64,000 bases of DNA from Bigelowiella natans CCMP2755 (lineage: Eukaryota > Cercozoa > Chlorarachniophyceae), in contig ADNK01000237.1 of assembly GCA_000320545.1 (NCBI GenBank), positions 1 through 64,000 on the forward strand, in the 5' to 3' direction. Positions 48,215 through 60,292 of the stretch are shown piece after piece. The notes beneath the pieces are model-generated. The model was not told where the DNA came from and made no database searches. It worked only from the letters and a program-made list of their open reading frames with translations. The position numbers and the translations under genes are program-made. The number at the start of each line of letters is the position of its first letter. Within the stretch, counting starts at the first letter, position 1.

Positions 48215-49646
48215 GCCATGACGATAACAATGCACAAGCTACTACTACAACAAGTACTTACTCTCTGTTAGTACCATAATTCGGTCCTCATAGTGCTTCT
48301 TCTCTTTCTCTGCTGCTTCCCTTTCCTCTTTGGAGGAGAAGGAGGAGGAGACACCATTCGCAGCTGCTTCGGGACCCTCACCACCACCATTGGTGTTTGG
48401 CGCTGCTCCACCAGAGGTGGGAGCTTGGGCCTTCTTCGACACTGCAGCCTGCTGGTTCTTGAGTTTGGCATCCATCATTTTAATCGCTCCGAGAGCACGC
48501 TTTAACTGCCCGGCTAGCGTCTTCTGCATGGCCTTTGCCTGTATTATACGCAGTGTCATCATATTTCCATGTCATAATCTTCTTCTGTTCTCTTTACTAT
48601 TAGCTGCGGCATCGTCATCATCCCCCCCTTCTCTTCCTCCTCCTCCTTCTCATCATCACCATTACTGAATCACTACAACACAAGCAGCACACCAGCATAA
48701 ACACTACCTGATTGGCCTCTGCCACTGCCTTAGCTAGTGCTGCTTGGAGAGCAGCGGGAGGAGGGGGAGAAGAGGAGGAGGAGGACGAAGACCCCCCCCC
48801 CTCGTCGCTAGTTAGTGGAGCCGGTGGCGTCCTTGTCATCGTCGCCGTTCTTGCCTTGCTGTGCAAAGCCGCGGTGAGGAGAGAGAGAAGCAGGGAGTCA
48901 AGGCTCCCAAGTATGCTTTCATATCGCGACACAAACGCGAAATCGAAGAGATCAAGCCCAAGGAACGGAAGGGACTTGCTGCTACTGCCGCCCCCCGATG
49001 GGGCGGGGGGGGGCATCCGGTCCGCCGCCCCTCTGGACTTAGCTGCCAAGAAGGCCTGCGTCTTGCCGATCAGCGACAGGCGCGCCTTCAAGGTCTGACA
49101 ACGGGGAGTGAATAGATATTTTAGGGAGCGATGATGGGGAATTGAAGAGCGGTTTGAATGAGTTTAGCGGACTCAAATTACGAAAAGAAGAAGAAGAAGA
49201 AGAAGAAGAAGAAGAAGAAGAAGAAAAAGAAGAGGAGGAGACAGCTACTACCGCCTTTATCAATGCAAAACACTGCTTGCGTGGCGTGGCGTTGTGTTGT
49301 CTTGTGTTGGATACCGCTCTTCATGAGCCCCCCCCCCCTCTACCAGCTATGTACTCGTTGGCACGATGAAAGCCTGTTATTCGCTGCTGCGGCACAATGT
49401 GGCCACGAATCATTACCTTCACGGGAAGTGAGCTCGTTGTGACGGCCTGTATCAATATACGGTGCAGCCTTTGGGCACAGGCATTGAGGCCACCACCGCC
49501 TCCTGACCCGCCATCTTTGTTCGTCGCCGTCATCATCTTTGAGGTGATCTCGAATGCGTGGCGGAGACACATCACAAGTACGATGCATGCCAGACCCCGT
49601 GCAATTAACACCTATTTTGCACGTGGTAGTAGTAGTAAGTAGTAGT

Positions 49647-49681
<35 letters not shown>

Positions 49682-50296
49682 CCCGCAACAGGCAACAACA
49701 ACAACAACAACAACACAACACAACACATATTTAGCTTTAAGACAGGATGATGGATGAATGAAGACAACTAGGAGTGAGGAGAGAAGAAGGGAAGTAAGGG
49801 CGAGTATTTGCAGAGTGAGCAAGGGTGCTAACAGCGACCTGCTCATTATTCTGGGCGCTGCTCCCTTTCGCAGGAGCTGATGATGCTCCCGCCATCTTGA
49901 TGAGTAAGCGAATCACAGATGGTATCGCCTCCTCCTCATCTCCCACTCCTTTCATCTCTTCATCTCCTCCGCCCTGCCCCCCCCCAGCCCCCATGAGCTG
50001 TACGATGGCGCTTGGGTTCGCTTGTAGCCCCTCAATAATAACCAGAAGGCGGGCGGAGAGCGCCTCTGCTGGAACTAAGAAAGAGGACCCAGCGTTCTCT
50101 CCTCCTCCTCCTCCTTCTGTGCCTCCCTTGCGAGGAGACGACATACGTCCTCCCCCCCCCCTCTGGCCAGGAAATGCAGCCGAGAGCGGTGTTGTCGAGG
50201 ATGGCGCTGAGAGAAGTTCGTGGCATATGAGTTGTCTTATGTGTAATGAGATGAGCGAGGAGGGGAAGGTGGAAAACATGGAGAGTATGATCCCAA

Positions 50297-50332
<36 letters not shown>

Positions 50333-51574
50333 CGTTGGTGATGCAAAGGACTAGTAATCAACTCTGTTGGCTAAACAGGGTCAAAGAAGGTCATAAAGCA
50401 AGTGAATACCTCTCCCTCTCTCTCCCTCCCTCTCTCCCTCTCTCTTTTGTGCATGTGCATGAGCATGTACGTATGTGGCGTGTGTTTCAAGTTCTCCTCT
50501 CTTCTTACCAACGTCATCTTCATCACCAACGACTTTAGCGGGGGAAGCTGGAGTGGAGGCCGCAGCGAAAACAGGGCGTGGGGAGGCCTCCCAGTCTAGC
50601 AAGTCTTCTACCACACGCTCAAACATGCTCGGAGGAGATGGAGGGGGAGGATGAGCTCGCCCCGTCCTGGCCTGTTGCGGCGGGGGCTTTGCAAACAATG
50701 CCTGCTTGGCCATGGCGTTGTTCCGCATGGCGTGCAGCAGAAGCGAGTGCGCGGTCCACACATCTGAGGGGCAGAACAACGGGAAATCGGAGGACTGCTG
50801 TAATGACATCAAGGCGGCGGCGGATGAGGAGGAGGAGGAGGAAGGAGATGCCCCCACCGCCTTAAGAACACTTCTATGTGCTGCGTCCCTCGTTGGAGGG
50901 TCCATGTAGAAGGCCTCGAGCAGCGTCCGTGCAAACAGTCGCACTGGATTCAGCGCATGAGGGCTCGCACTGCCCGGCCTCCCACCCTCCTCATAAGTAA
51001 CGGCCACGTGGGAGAGGGCCTGGCACACCGCGGCCTGCCCTCCGAAATTCTTCCGGAGCAAGCTGCGTAAGGCGTAGTGGGCTGCGCTCATCACGTCTGC
51101 TGGGACTCCCGACAGGCTATATATTCAGGTAGAAAAGGAGGCGGCACACGGAGGGTACAAGGGAGGAGAAAGGACAAAAAGCAACCGCATCATCAAGCCA
51201 TCAAACCATAGGGGGAAATCTCTTCAGCTGGCGCAGATGTAGCAGCAGCTGAAGTCATCGAAAGAAGGTCATCCCCGCGACAACATGCGGTACCTTGCGG
51301 GGTCGTGTCCAAGGGCCAATTGCAGCACGTATACCAGCGCTGGCCTTCGCTCCTCCTTTGCCTCAACACCACCCCCCGATCTCAGATGAGTCTCCAGGTC
51401 CGTAATGACCGGGATGATGCTAACACTGGCGGAGACCATGGTCGTTTGGTTTCGCGCCCGCCCGTCGATTAACCTGCCGACGATCTTCAGAGCGTACGCC
51501 TTCACCTTGGAAGGCAGTCCTGCGTTTGGGTTTGTAATATGCGTTATTGAAAAACACGCACGCACAAACACACG

Positions 51575-51623
<49 letters not shown>

Positions 51624-52637
51624 AAGAGAGAGAGGTTGCCAAAAGTGAGCAATAGCAGCAGCAGCAACAACAACAACAAGGACCTGGCGCGCTGGTGATC
51701 CTGAGAAGAGCGGGGCAGAGGCTCTTCCCAGAGGACACACGGTGGTTGTCCGTGAGGAGAAAGTCCAAAATCTGTCCACCATTGCAGCATAACAAGATAA
51801 AGAATAAGAAAGGAAAAAAGACATCAAATAATAATAAGGAGAAGAGGAAGAGGAAGAAGAAGAAGAAGAAGAAGAAGAAGAGACAGCAAGACAGCTCTGC
51901 GCAAATTGAATTCGAGAGCGGAGAGCAATCACCTGCAGCGTGGCGTTTAGAATTTCCATGCGTCTCTCAATGCTACCACCGGATCCTGCCAAGCCACAAG
52001 GTAGCAGCAGCAGAAGCAGTAGTAATAGTAATAGTAGCAGTAGTAGTAGCATCACACAGAAGAAGGAGCAGCAGCAGTAGTAGTAGGGTTAGAGACTCCA
52101 TAAGAGCAACAAGAGAAATACAAAAAGGAAATCCTGGTTGTTTTATTTCTTCATGCGCTTAAAGTATTGGGGAATTGTCGTCATTTTTTAAAGTGGAAGA
52201 GGAGGAGGAGGGATAAGTAGAAGTCCCAACCAGAGTTCATCGATTGTGCTGCTGCGCTTTCGAGAAACGGAACCAGCCGGCCAACGCACCTGTTGAGGGA
52301 GGGAGGGAGGGAGGGAGGGAGAAGATGAAGACGTGGAATGTTGGCAAAGACTATACTACTAATGATGATGATGATAATGGTGATAATCAGGACGAAGATT
52401 TCTATTCATACAGTAACTAGTACAGGTTTTGCTGTCGATGAGTGCCATACTTCAACCCTTACAGCGGCAATAGCACGCAGACACACAACACCCACCACCC
52501 GCAATAAGAACAACAAGAAGAACAACAACAACTTGCTAGTGTCCTCATTACCCAGATTCAACGAAATAGGTCTGATTCGAACTGTTCTTTTCCACCTGCC
52601 GTTGTTGTTGTTTTAGCAAGATATCAGGGGGGAGATG

Positions 52638-52683
<46 letters not shown>

Positions 52684-52686
52684 GGA

Positions 52687-52717
<31 letters not shown>

Positions 52718-54618
52718 TAATAGTGCAAATAGCAAACAGCATTGATTTGCTAACCATTGTAGCGATAAGCTTGAGTATGTCGACAACGATCACACCACCC
52801 ATTAGATATCCTTCACTCTTTGCGATCCCGAGGACCTATTCAATTTACCATTGCGGGAAGCAGTCACCAGCAAAAAACTCCCCTGCTACCCTTCTCTGCT
52901 GTGTTTGTACTGACTACTAGTACTGCAACTACTACAACAACTACTACTGCCAAGTACCTTATCGAAGACGTTGTCGAATGCAACTATCTTTTGAATCGTT
53001 GGATTGCCGTCAATCAACCGTCGCAACAGCAGAAGGGCCTGTGGACAAGCATAGCAAGACCGCAACATTAACAACAACAACCACCACCACCGCCACAACA
53101 ACAACACAAGGCTTGTGGGTAGATGATGACCTCATTGCGGACCATGTCCCCCGTGCCTTCTAGCAGCGCCACGAGCTGGTTCACTGCGATAGGCTTCGAG
53201 AGGATAATTTGCTACCACAGAGTTACCAACAACGTTATACTTGTTAGAAGACGGTGATGGAGGGAAAAGCAATGGCTGGCATGCAACAACAAGGAGCAAA
53301 CACAAAAGACCACCTGGGCGCGGTCCTTTTTACCGCTGAGGATGTTCGTTAGCAGAATCACCGTTGCCAGCTGCACGTAAGGATCTCTTACCCCGACCTA
53401 GGGAGGAGGAAGAAAGAAATTACACGAGAATGGATGCAAGGATGTAAGCTATAGCCCTTCTTCGTGGTGCAGCATACCAAATCCATAAGCAGTAACACGT
53501 TTTCGCTCTCCATGACAAATCCATCTAGATTGCTCGACACAGCTTGTTTATCACGGGCAGTGGCATTTGGCGGCGGCGGCCTGTCGTTAGTTTGAGAAGT
53601 GTGAAATAATAACAATCGCTGACAGAATGATCCGCGTGTGTAGAAGAGTCGCAAATAAAACATATTACGCAAAACATCATCTGGATAAGTGCGTGCGTGT
53701 GTGGGTGCGTGTGTGTGTGTTTGTGTGGAGTTCAATAATATGTATTAATGTATTTATATTTGAGGTTCACTGTTGTCGGTGTTTAAGGTAGGACTTTGTA
53801 ACGTTCTTGAGAAGCTGTATGCAGGGCCGTACGAGGGCGGGGAGACTAGAAACAGGCTGCCCATCTTTCTCTTAAAAGGGGAGAAGAAGGAGGAAGAGGA
53901 AAGGAAAACAGCCCAACCACACAAAGGTGAAGAAGTCGAAAGGAGGAACTACGAGTATGCTCAGGACGGATACGCACTGGTCATCACTGAATAATAATTT
54001 GTTTGATTTTCTCTGTGCTCTTCGCCCGCTTGAAACCCCTCGCCTCTGCGCCCCCTCTCCGAGACAACCTTCTTGTGCCTTTTTTTGCGCTTCACGAGCC
54101 CGCTTGATGAGATCTATGATCTTGCCCACCGCCTGCTTACCAAGAGGGAGGAAATTGTATTGATTCGACAGATCTTGAAGCTCCTGTACCACCTGAAACG
54201 TAGCGAATAATTGCACTAAATTGAACGCTCACGGGTCATGCCATCATGACGTGATGGAAATCCTGCTACTATCGATTTGCACCTATCGATGCGTTGGTTG
54301 CAACTCTAGTCTTTACCACATTTCTTCCATGCAAGTTACCTTCTTATGTTCAATCTTCTACCTTAAGTTGGCGCTGAGGATCTGTAGTCTTACTCAAAGC
54401 CACCAAGAGTCCCGTGCAATCTGACATCACATTCGCCACCTGTAAAAAGAAGGAGAGGTTTGGTGAGTCAGCAGCCAAAGAGGTGAAGGAGGGAAGTTTC
54501 GAATATATATTGGCAACAAAAGAACTGTATGAGGGATAAAGATATTTGAATACTGTACTTTGCTATCCGCTTGACTCTGAGCCCCCAATAGGCCCTCGGC
54601 GAGGCGCGTAACATACAT
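47569..54618 (-). CDS. USO1: General vesicular transport factor USO1/p115
   Basis: A Golgi vesicle tether with an armadillo-like head and coiled-coil tail. Resolved exons include 54618-54559 (start MYVTRLAEGLLGAQSQ), 54439-54362, one from 54192 (VVQELQDLSNQYNFLPLG), 48538-48275, 48174-48046 and 47829-47569. Head landmarks: ESENVLLLMDL (about 53490), RDPYVQLATVILLTNILSG (53370), IILSKPIAVNQLVALLEGTG (53190), GNPTIQKIVAFDNVFDKVLG (about 53010, very close to animal p115), YALKIVGRLIDGRARNQT (51480), SAAHYALRSLLRKNFGGQA (51080) and VWTAHSLLLHAMRNN (50740). Tail coiled coils: KTLAGQLKRALGAIKMMDAK and EQLATLQNKIAELTE. The end EHEDVLVLLATEDLDKAQLL matches the conserved p115 tail, then a Gln/Asn/Gly-rich extension that replaces the usual acidic tail. 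Several head exons carry poly-Ser or Gly insertions. Exon borders between 54.1 and 49 kb are only partly resolved. Confidence 0.85.
52646..52719. repeat. (CA)n plus (GA)n compound microsatellite
   Basis: A CA run followed after ATAGAGGAA by an AG run, in a USO1 intron. Other runs in the same gene: (GT)n 48176-48210, (AAG)n about 49184-49226, (AGC)n about 49648-49680, (GT)n 50300-50331, (GA)n 51584-51620, (GGGA)n 52298-52322. Confidence 0.85.
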
Positions 54619-55768
54619 CTTCCTCGCTCAGCCTGGGCGCTCGTTTTCCGATCCTGGGCTGCAGAGGGTAAGCCACGCGCGAAAATAGAACTGAATCACA
54701 TATGAATGGGCAATTTGGATAGCAAAATTAATCTTTTCCCAATTTTTAAGAGGATTTTTTAGCCATAGCACGCACAGTACATCGCTTATATTGGATCAAA
54801 TTTGGTCGACGTGCAAGCACGGTCGTCAGAACTCTGTCAACAAAAATGCCATCACCATTCAAAGATGTCGCACTAAAGAGCGATTCACATCATGTGCAAA
54901 ATCAGAAATGCATCGTTCTCATCTCATGGTCAGTAGCCCTTCGGACCGTCGATTCGTCATACCTATTCCAGAGGGGGGGATAGCCAAAAATGCGGAAGCA
55001 GGCCTTTTCGCTTCCTACGACCGTAATCCTTGCATGACGTATTTGGTAAATAGAATGGCATTTCATACATGTTTTATTCATTTACCCACAAGCCGGCAAC
55101 ATAAGCAAGAAGGAAGTGTAGTCGTCATCACGAACAGCGTGACATATCGTATCGTATCGTCAAGATCTAGAACCATCAATGTGTCTTCGAAATAGTACCA
55201 ACAGAATTTGTCCTCAGATCAGATATTTGATAGTTCATTGAAAGCTTAGTCATGCATAAGATGTTCTATGGAGGTATTCTTGTCTAGATTACCAATTGAA
55301 GCCTCCTAACATTCACCATTTGCCTTCTCCTGACACGTGTCCGCGGGGCTGAAATCAATCGTTCGCCAGGAAATGCCATATTTTTAGGTCTCAAAATGCT
55401 GAAAATGCTAAGTCGCTGACAGAAAACGAGTGACAATTGCGTCATGAAAATCACCAAAAGTCTTAAGTATGCCCAACCACCCTGCGGCCTATGAGCGTAC
55501 CCCTCTTCCCATGTTACCCCACGCTCCCTTTCTCATAGAGGGGATCGAAGGCTAGCTAAATTTCGAGAATACGAATTTCTAAACGTGATGTTACGTACCT
55601 ACAGAGTGGTGAAGGAAGATCTCGCTACTCTGTATCGTTGTTGCACGGATTAGACCTCTCAAACCTACGAATCAATTTCTCGTGTTTATCGATCCAAATA
55701 AATACTGTTAGCTCTGCCCACGTAATATTTGCTTACCCGCCTAAAATTTCGCAGGTTCGATTAAGGAA
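54619..55768. other. Shared upstream region of divergent USO1 and peroxiredoxin genes
   Basis: 1.15 kb between the two start codons. An open frame of about 130 codons (54791-55195) lacks an ATG near its start and has no recognisable domain, so it is not called. A TTTCGCAG just upstream of the peroxiredoxin ATG could be a 5' UTR acceptor. Confidence 0.45.
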
Positions 55769-57072
55769 ATGCAGCTGTTTCATTCCCACAACGAGCAGCA
55801 AGCTCTGAAGTATGCATCCCTCAAGCGATGGTTCGGATTCAGTGTTGCTTTGAATATGATCGTCGCCGGATATATCGCTTTCGGGGCATTCGGCATGAAT
55901 GATACCCTCGGGTCGGTACTTACTCGAGTATCAGGCGTTTCAAGCAGAGCCCGTATGCCGATGGGTGTGGTGATGAATCCAATGACGCCCAGTTTCATGG
56001 GCCACGCAGCCACTGCGGGCGAATCAGTCGGAGCTAAGAGCGCGATGCAAGCTATTCGTGCACCCTCGAGCGCCGGGAGGAACCTCGCTGCAAGTAGGAA
56101 TTTCTCTGTGAATTGGAATCTATTTTGGAACCTCTGATTGCTTCGTAACTGATCATGATGTTGTTAAATCTACTGTCTGTACAAGATGTGCGAGAGATGC
56201 CGTTTTATTTGTAATCATGCAATGATGGGTTCTAATGTGTATTAACCTTTTGTCGCCTGTAGACGCTGCATCGGTTCCCCTCGTTGGATCCCAAGCTCCG
56301 GACTTCAAGGCAACAGCTGTATACGACCAAGAGTTCGTAGACGTCCAGCTATCATCGTACATTGTATGGCCACTGATCGTCCCTCTTTTGCTGGTTTCTG
56401 ATTTCACGATGTGTTTCAGGGCAAGAAGTATGTGCTTCTGTTTTTCTACCCGTTGGATTTCACCTTCGTCTGTCCCACAGAGATCACCGCGTTCAGGTGT
56501 ACCACGCGTCCTGCATGCAAGCGCAGCAAAACAAAATCTCACCGACTAATTGTTCCAACAATTTCTAGTGACCGCTACAATGAATTCAAGGAGCTCGACT
56601 GTGAGGTCCTCGGCGTCTCTGTCGATAGCCAATTTTCTCATCTTGCGTGGCTACAAACTCCTCGTGCAGAAGGGTACGCGCGACGTGTTGAGATTAAATT
56701 GAATTTGCATGGCCTTACATTATCTTACATTATTCTCATTATCTCACTATTAGGGGACTCGGAGATCTTGAATATCCTCTCGTCTCTGATCTTAAAAAAG
56801 AGATCAGCGAGGCGTTTAACGTCCTCACAGACGAAGGTGTTGCACTCCGGGGGCTCTTCCTCATTGACAAGGAGGGTGTGATCCAGCATTCGACCATCAA
56901 CAATCTTGCCTTTGGCCGTAATGTTGATGAAGCTCTTCGAGTACTCCAAGCCACTCGCTATGTACAACAGAATCCAGACGAAGTTTGTCCAGCTGGCTGG
57001 CAGCCTGGAGATAATACCATGAAGCCTGACCCTAAGGGTAGCAAGGAATACTTTTCAAAGGTTTTCGAATAG
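55769..57072 (+). CDS. Typical 2-Cys peroxiredoxin with N-terminal targeting extension
   Basis: Thiol peroxidase reducing H2O2 and alkyl peroxides. Five exons (55769-56093, 56263-56363, 56420-56496, 56569-56673, 56754-57072) join in phase, about 308 aa. The catalytic part starts at [17 protein letters not shown]. The peroxidatic Cys lies in [43 protein letters not shown] and [19 protein letters not shown] are canonical. The resolving Cys is in [12 protein letters not shown], and a YFSKVFE end retains the YF motif linked to sensitivity to overoxidation. The extension of about 110 residues has a hydrophobic helix ([20 protein letters not shown]) and a basic, Ser/Ala-rich stretch after it. This resembles the two-part leader of plastid proteins in algae with complex plastids; an ER-membrane anchor is the alternative. 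Confidence 0.93.
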
Positions 57073-57833
57073 GTTATCGCACAACCATGTTGGCGTGTGA
57101 CACCAGCTAGCCAGCCTCTTATTTTAAAACCATGATAGCGTGGTTTACAAGCGAAAACGCGAATCTGTAGTTGTATAACCGTGCGATGAACAAAAGTATA
57201 AATAATATATTTGACATTGCGCCAGCAGTCTGCCAGCAACTATGCTGTTGTGTGTATGTAGCTAGGTAGTCGCGGTGTCCTTACTTCGTGCGACACTTTA
57301 TATTAAAAGGGCCACGATCGTAGCAGTCAGGCATACTTCTACTATGTTGTAAATTCGTTGCGGCGCTAGCACTCATCATGTACGCGTCAGATGTAGGTAT
57401 ATACATAGGACTGCTTTATTTATCATGCATCTAGGCCATGCGTGCGCCGCTGTATTCCGCAAAATATGTTGCTATAGTCAAAAGTAGTGGTACCGTAGCA
57501 CAACAAGTAAAACGCCTTAAATCATGGTTGCATGACATATGATGCGTTATACATCGACATTGCTGTAAATAAAAAAATACATACAGATAACTAGAGAACA
57601 CAAGCTTCTCGTGCTTCGATTCGAGACATTAAAGAGAGAAAAACATGCAGGAAATTGCTTGTTTGCTTGCTCTAGGCCTTCGAACCATCTTCCTCTCGTC
57701 AAGTACATCCTTGTCATCCTTACTAAATTACTTGGTGAGCTCTTTGAACAGATCTAGAGATATTGCTAGTTATGGCAGTGACTTGTTTATGTTGCTGTGT
57801 TCATACTACTTATCACAAGACAAAAGTACGTCG

Positions 57834-57870
<37 letters not shown>
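57073..57870. other. Spacer without a supported gene
   Basis: Downstream of the peroxiredoxin (+) and uL1m (-), which converge here. 57240-57500 has the spacer texture. 57839-57873 is a (CT)n run. No gene is supported. Confidence 0.5.
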
Positions 57871-57878
<8 letters not shown>

Positions 57879-58041
57879 TTTCTCTACGCCAGCTTTTCGT
57901 CACAGCTGTGCCACCCCCGCCTTCTACGATCGAGATCCTCCTTTGCCCCTAGTGAAGGGTGAAACCTAGTGGAATAGAAAAGATGCTTAAATATTTTGGT
58001 GATTACAAAAGCACCCACGTCCCCTCCCAAAATTATACACA

Positions 58042-58045
<4 letters not shown>

Positions 58046-58100
<55 letters not shown>
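58046..58100. repeat. (TA)n microsatellite at the 3' end of uL1m
   Basis: About 27 TA units directly downstream of the last conserved uL1 residues and in an open frame with them on the minus strand. A (CT)n run at 58263-58305 lies in the preceding intron. Confidence 0.95.
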
Positions 58101-58101
<1 letters not shown>

Positions 58102-58258
58102 TCTATCCACTGCACCTTGGTGTTTAATCGGAATCCCTTTCCCATCGTGGACGACGCGACAGCTTTTAGGAAGTACGTTCCCACAGCGGTGGAAGGCTTA
58201 GCTCTGTATGTTTGTATAGTTATTATGAGAATTGCATCCTACACGTAATCCTACTCTC

Positions 58259-58306
<48 letters not shown>

Positions 58307-59927
58307 CCTCTCTGTTCCCTACTTGTCAATGTCTTTTATCAGTTGTGATATGTTCTCGATCAACTTCTCATCGTCGAAACTCACCTGTAGAAACATAAAG
58401 TTAGAGGTAGCAATACAACAAAAGAACGACACTTAGCATCAATAATCCTTGCCGACAGCAACCATGATTTGATCGAAAGGGTGAAATCGAGATGGTACGA
58501 GGAGAAAAATCCAACGAGTACTGTTGTCGTTGTTATTCTTCGCATTTTGCATACCTTTCCAACGGGGGCGGAAATGCCGCCATTGCGATCCGTTTTAAAT
58601 GAGACTTGTCCCTGTTTGCATGATCGAATTCCATCCTGAATGTCGTTCGTAATCGTGCCCATCTTTGGGTTGGGCATAAGGCCTCGAGGACCCTAGCAGC
58701 AGGGCAAGGAAGAAGTGCACACATCATCATATGATTACGAGTATAATTGATAGATTAGTACTCCGCAATACTGGTTAATGAATATGAAGTAGCAGAGCCG
58801 GAGATCGAACAAAAAGACAGAAGCAGCATTAGAGTGGCGACGAGCAGTACCACCGGCATTTAACACCGCCACCATCCAGTATAACCATCATCACTTACCA
58901 GGACGCGCGCTACTGTCCCCACGACCCCCATACAATCTGGGGTGGCTAACACTCGGTCGAAGTCTAGAAATCCATCCTGTCAACACAAAAGCATCAGCAA
59001 CAACAACAAACGGGCAGCACGTAGGTGTGTTTTCGAGTCTCCCTATATCGTAGCTACTACTAACTTTAATCTTTTCAGCGAGGTCTTCGGCTCCTACGAT
59101 GTCTGCTCCCGCAGCTTCGGCCTCCGCAACTTTTGGACCCTGAGATTCCGTTGAAATAATAACAACAATAAGGAGCCCGGACGTAACAACAATAGATGAT
59201 ATCGACAACACTGATAATAGTGATTGTGATGATGGTGGTGGTGGTGATGATGATGATGATGATACTAATTTTGATAAGAATATCATAATAAATATAATAC
59301 TATTCACGGTGGCAAATTCGTTATCGTTAACAATAATGACAGTTGGTGAGAAGAAAGAAAGAAGAAGAAGACGAAGAAGAAGAAGGAGAAGAAGACGACT
59401 TTCTGCAATTCTGCACTACCCACTCTTATTACACTCACACATTGTCTGTTTACTCGCCATTTATATATATAAGGACTACCTTTGCAAACACGGCAACTCG
59501 GACGGTCTTTCCCAATCCGTGTGGAAGCTCTGCGAGACCTCGCACCATCTGATTGGGCTTTCGTGGGTCTACACCAAGCTTAATCGCCACCTCCACAGTT
59601 TCATCGAAGCGGGCGTTTGCGAAGCACTTAAGGAGCCTCACGGCCTTACAGAATAGATATCAATCATAATTACTCCATGAAGAACACGTCGACATATTCA
59701 AAATCCGATTGCTGGTAGACATCTGTAAAGCGCTGAGGGGGGGTAGACGTGTACACTCCCCTTCTCTGTGCGTATACTTGGTATTGTTCTACCTCTGGCA
59801 AATCATAGGTAACCGCCTGTGGCACTTTGGACTTTCTGACGACCTTCTGCTCTTTGGAGCTAGCCTGTGTGGCGAGCGAGGAGAAGCGCAAGAGTGGACG
59901 GCGCGAGAGCTGCCGCAGAGCACGCAT
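58046..59927 (-). CDS. Mitochondrial large-subunit ribosomal protein uL1m
   Basis: Ribosomal protein L1, which forms the L1 stalk of the large subunit. Exons: 59927-59688, 59644-59480, 59139-59065, 58976-58899, 58692-58555, 58384-58323 and one from 58203. The leader [21 protein letters not shown] is a matrix presequence without a signal peptide, hence mitochondrial rather than plastid. Conserved blocks: [108 protein letters not shown] and [20 protein letters not shown]. The 3' end is uncertain. Read through, the frame enters the TA microsatellite as a Tyr-Ile tail before a stop just past 58046. Alternatively a donor after NTK leads to a short last exon near 57970-57915. The first intron would be only 43 bp. 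Confidence 0.92.
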
Positions 59928-60292
59928 TCAGGCTGATGAGTTCTTTCTCTTACCAATGAGGAAATCCATGCCCAGCTAATTCGGGAAAACCGCCTTTAAT
60001 AGCCTCTATAATATCCATAATTTTGAAGTCGTAAGGTGTGATTTAAAGCCGTTCTCCATCACAGTCCCCCGGCTTGGGTGGCCTGAAAACCAGCGTACGT
60101 TCCACATCGAACCATTTACCGAGAGAGACGCGAAAGTTTCGCCGGTCCCTCCTGGAAAAATTAGGTTGGTTCATTATTATCTCCGAGTCCTACATCTATT
60201 ACGATATATCTGGTGTTTATTTATTTCTAAATAAAATCTAGGTGGAAGACGCAAGACCCTCGGCGTTAATCGGCTGGAACGAACGGCTCAAG
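59928..60292. promoter_or_regulatory. Shared upstream region of divergent uL1m and PPR genes
   Basis: 365 bp between the two start codons, so it must contain both promoters. No core motif can be identified with confidence. Confidence 0.4.

Noticed and set aside
49340-49846. 168-codon minus-strand frame with poly-Leu
   Set aside because: Poly-Leu and poly-Val come from trinucleotide repeats in a USO1 intron; the true USO1 exon in this area uses another frame.
54791-55195. 134-codon plus-strand frame between USO1 and peroxiredoxin
   Set aside because: The frame begins with a non-ATG codon, lacks any family resemblance and sits where two promoters are expected.
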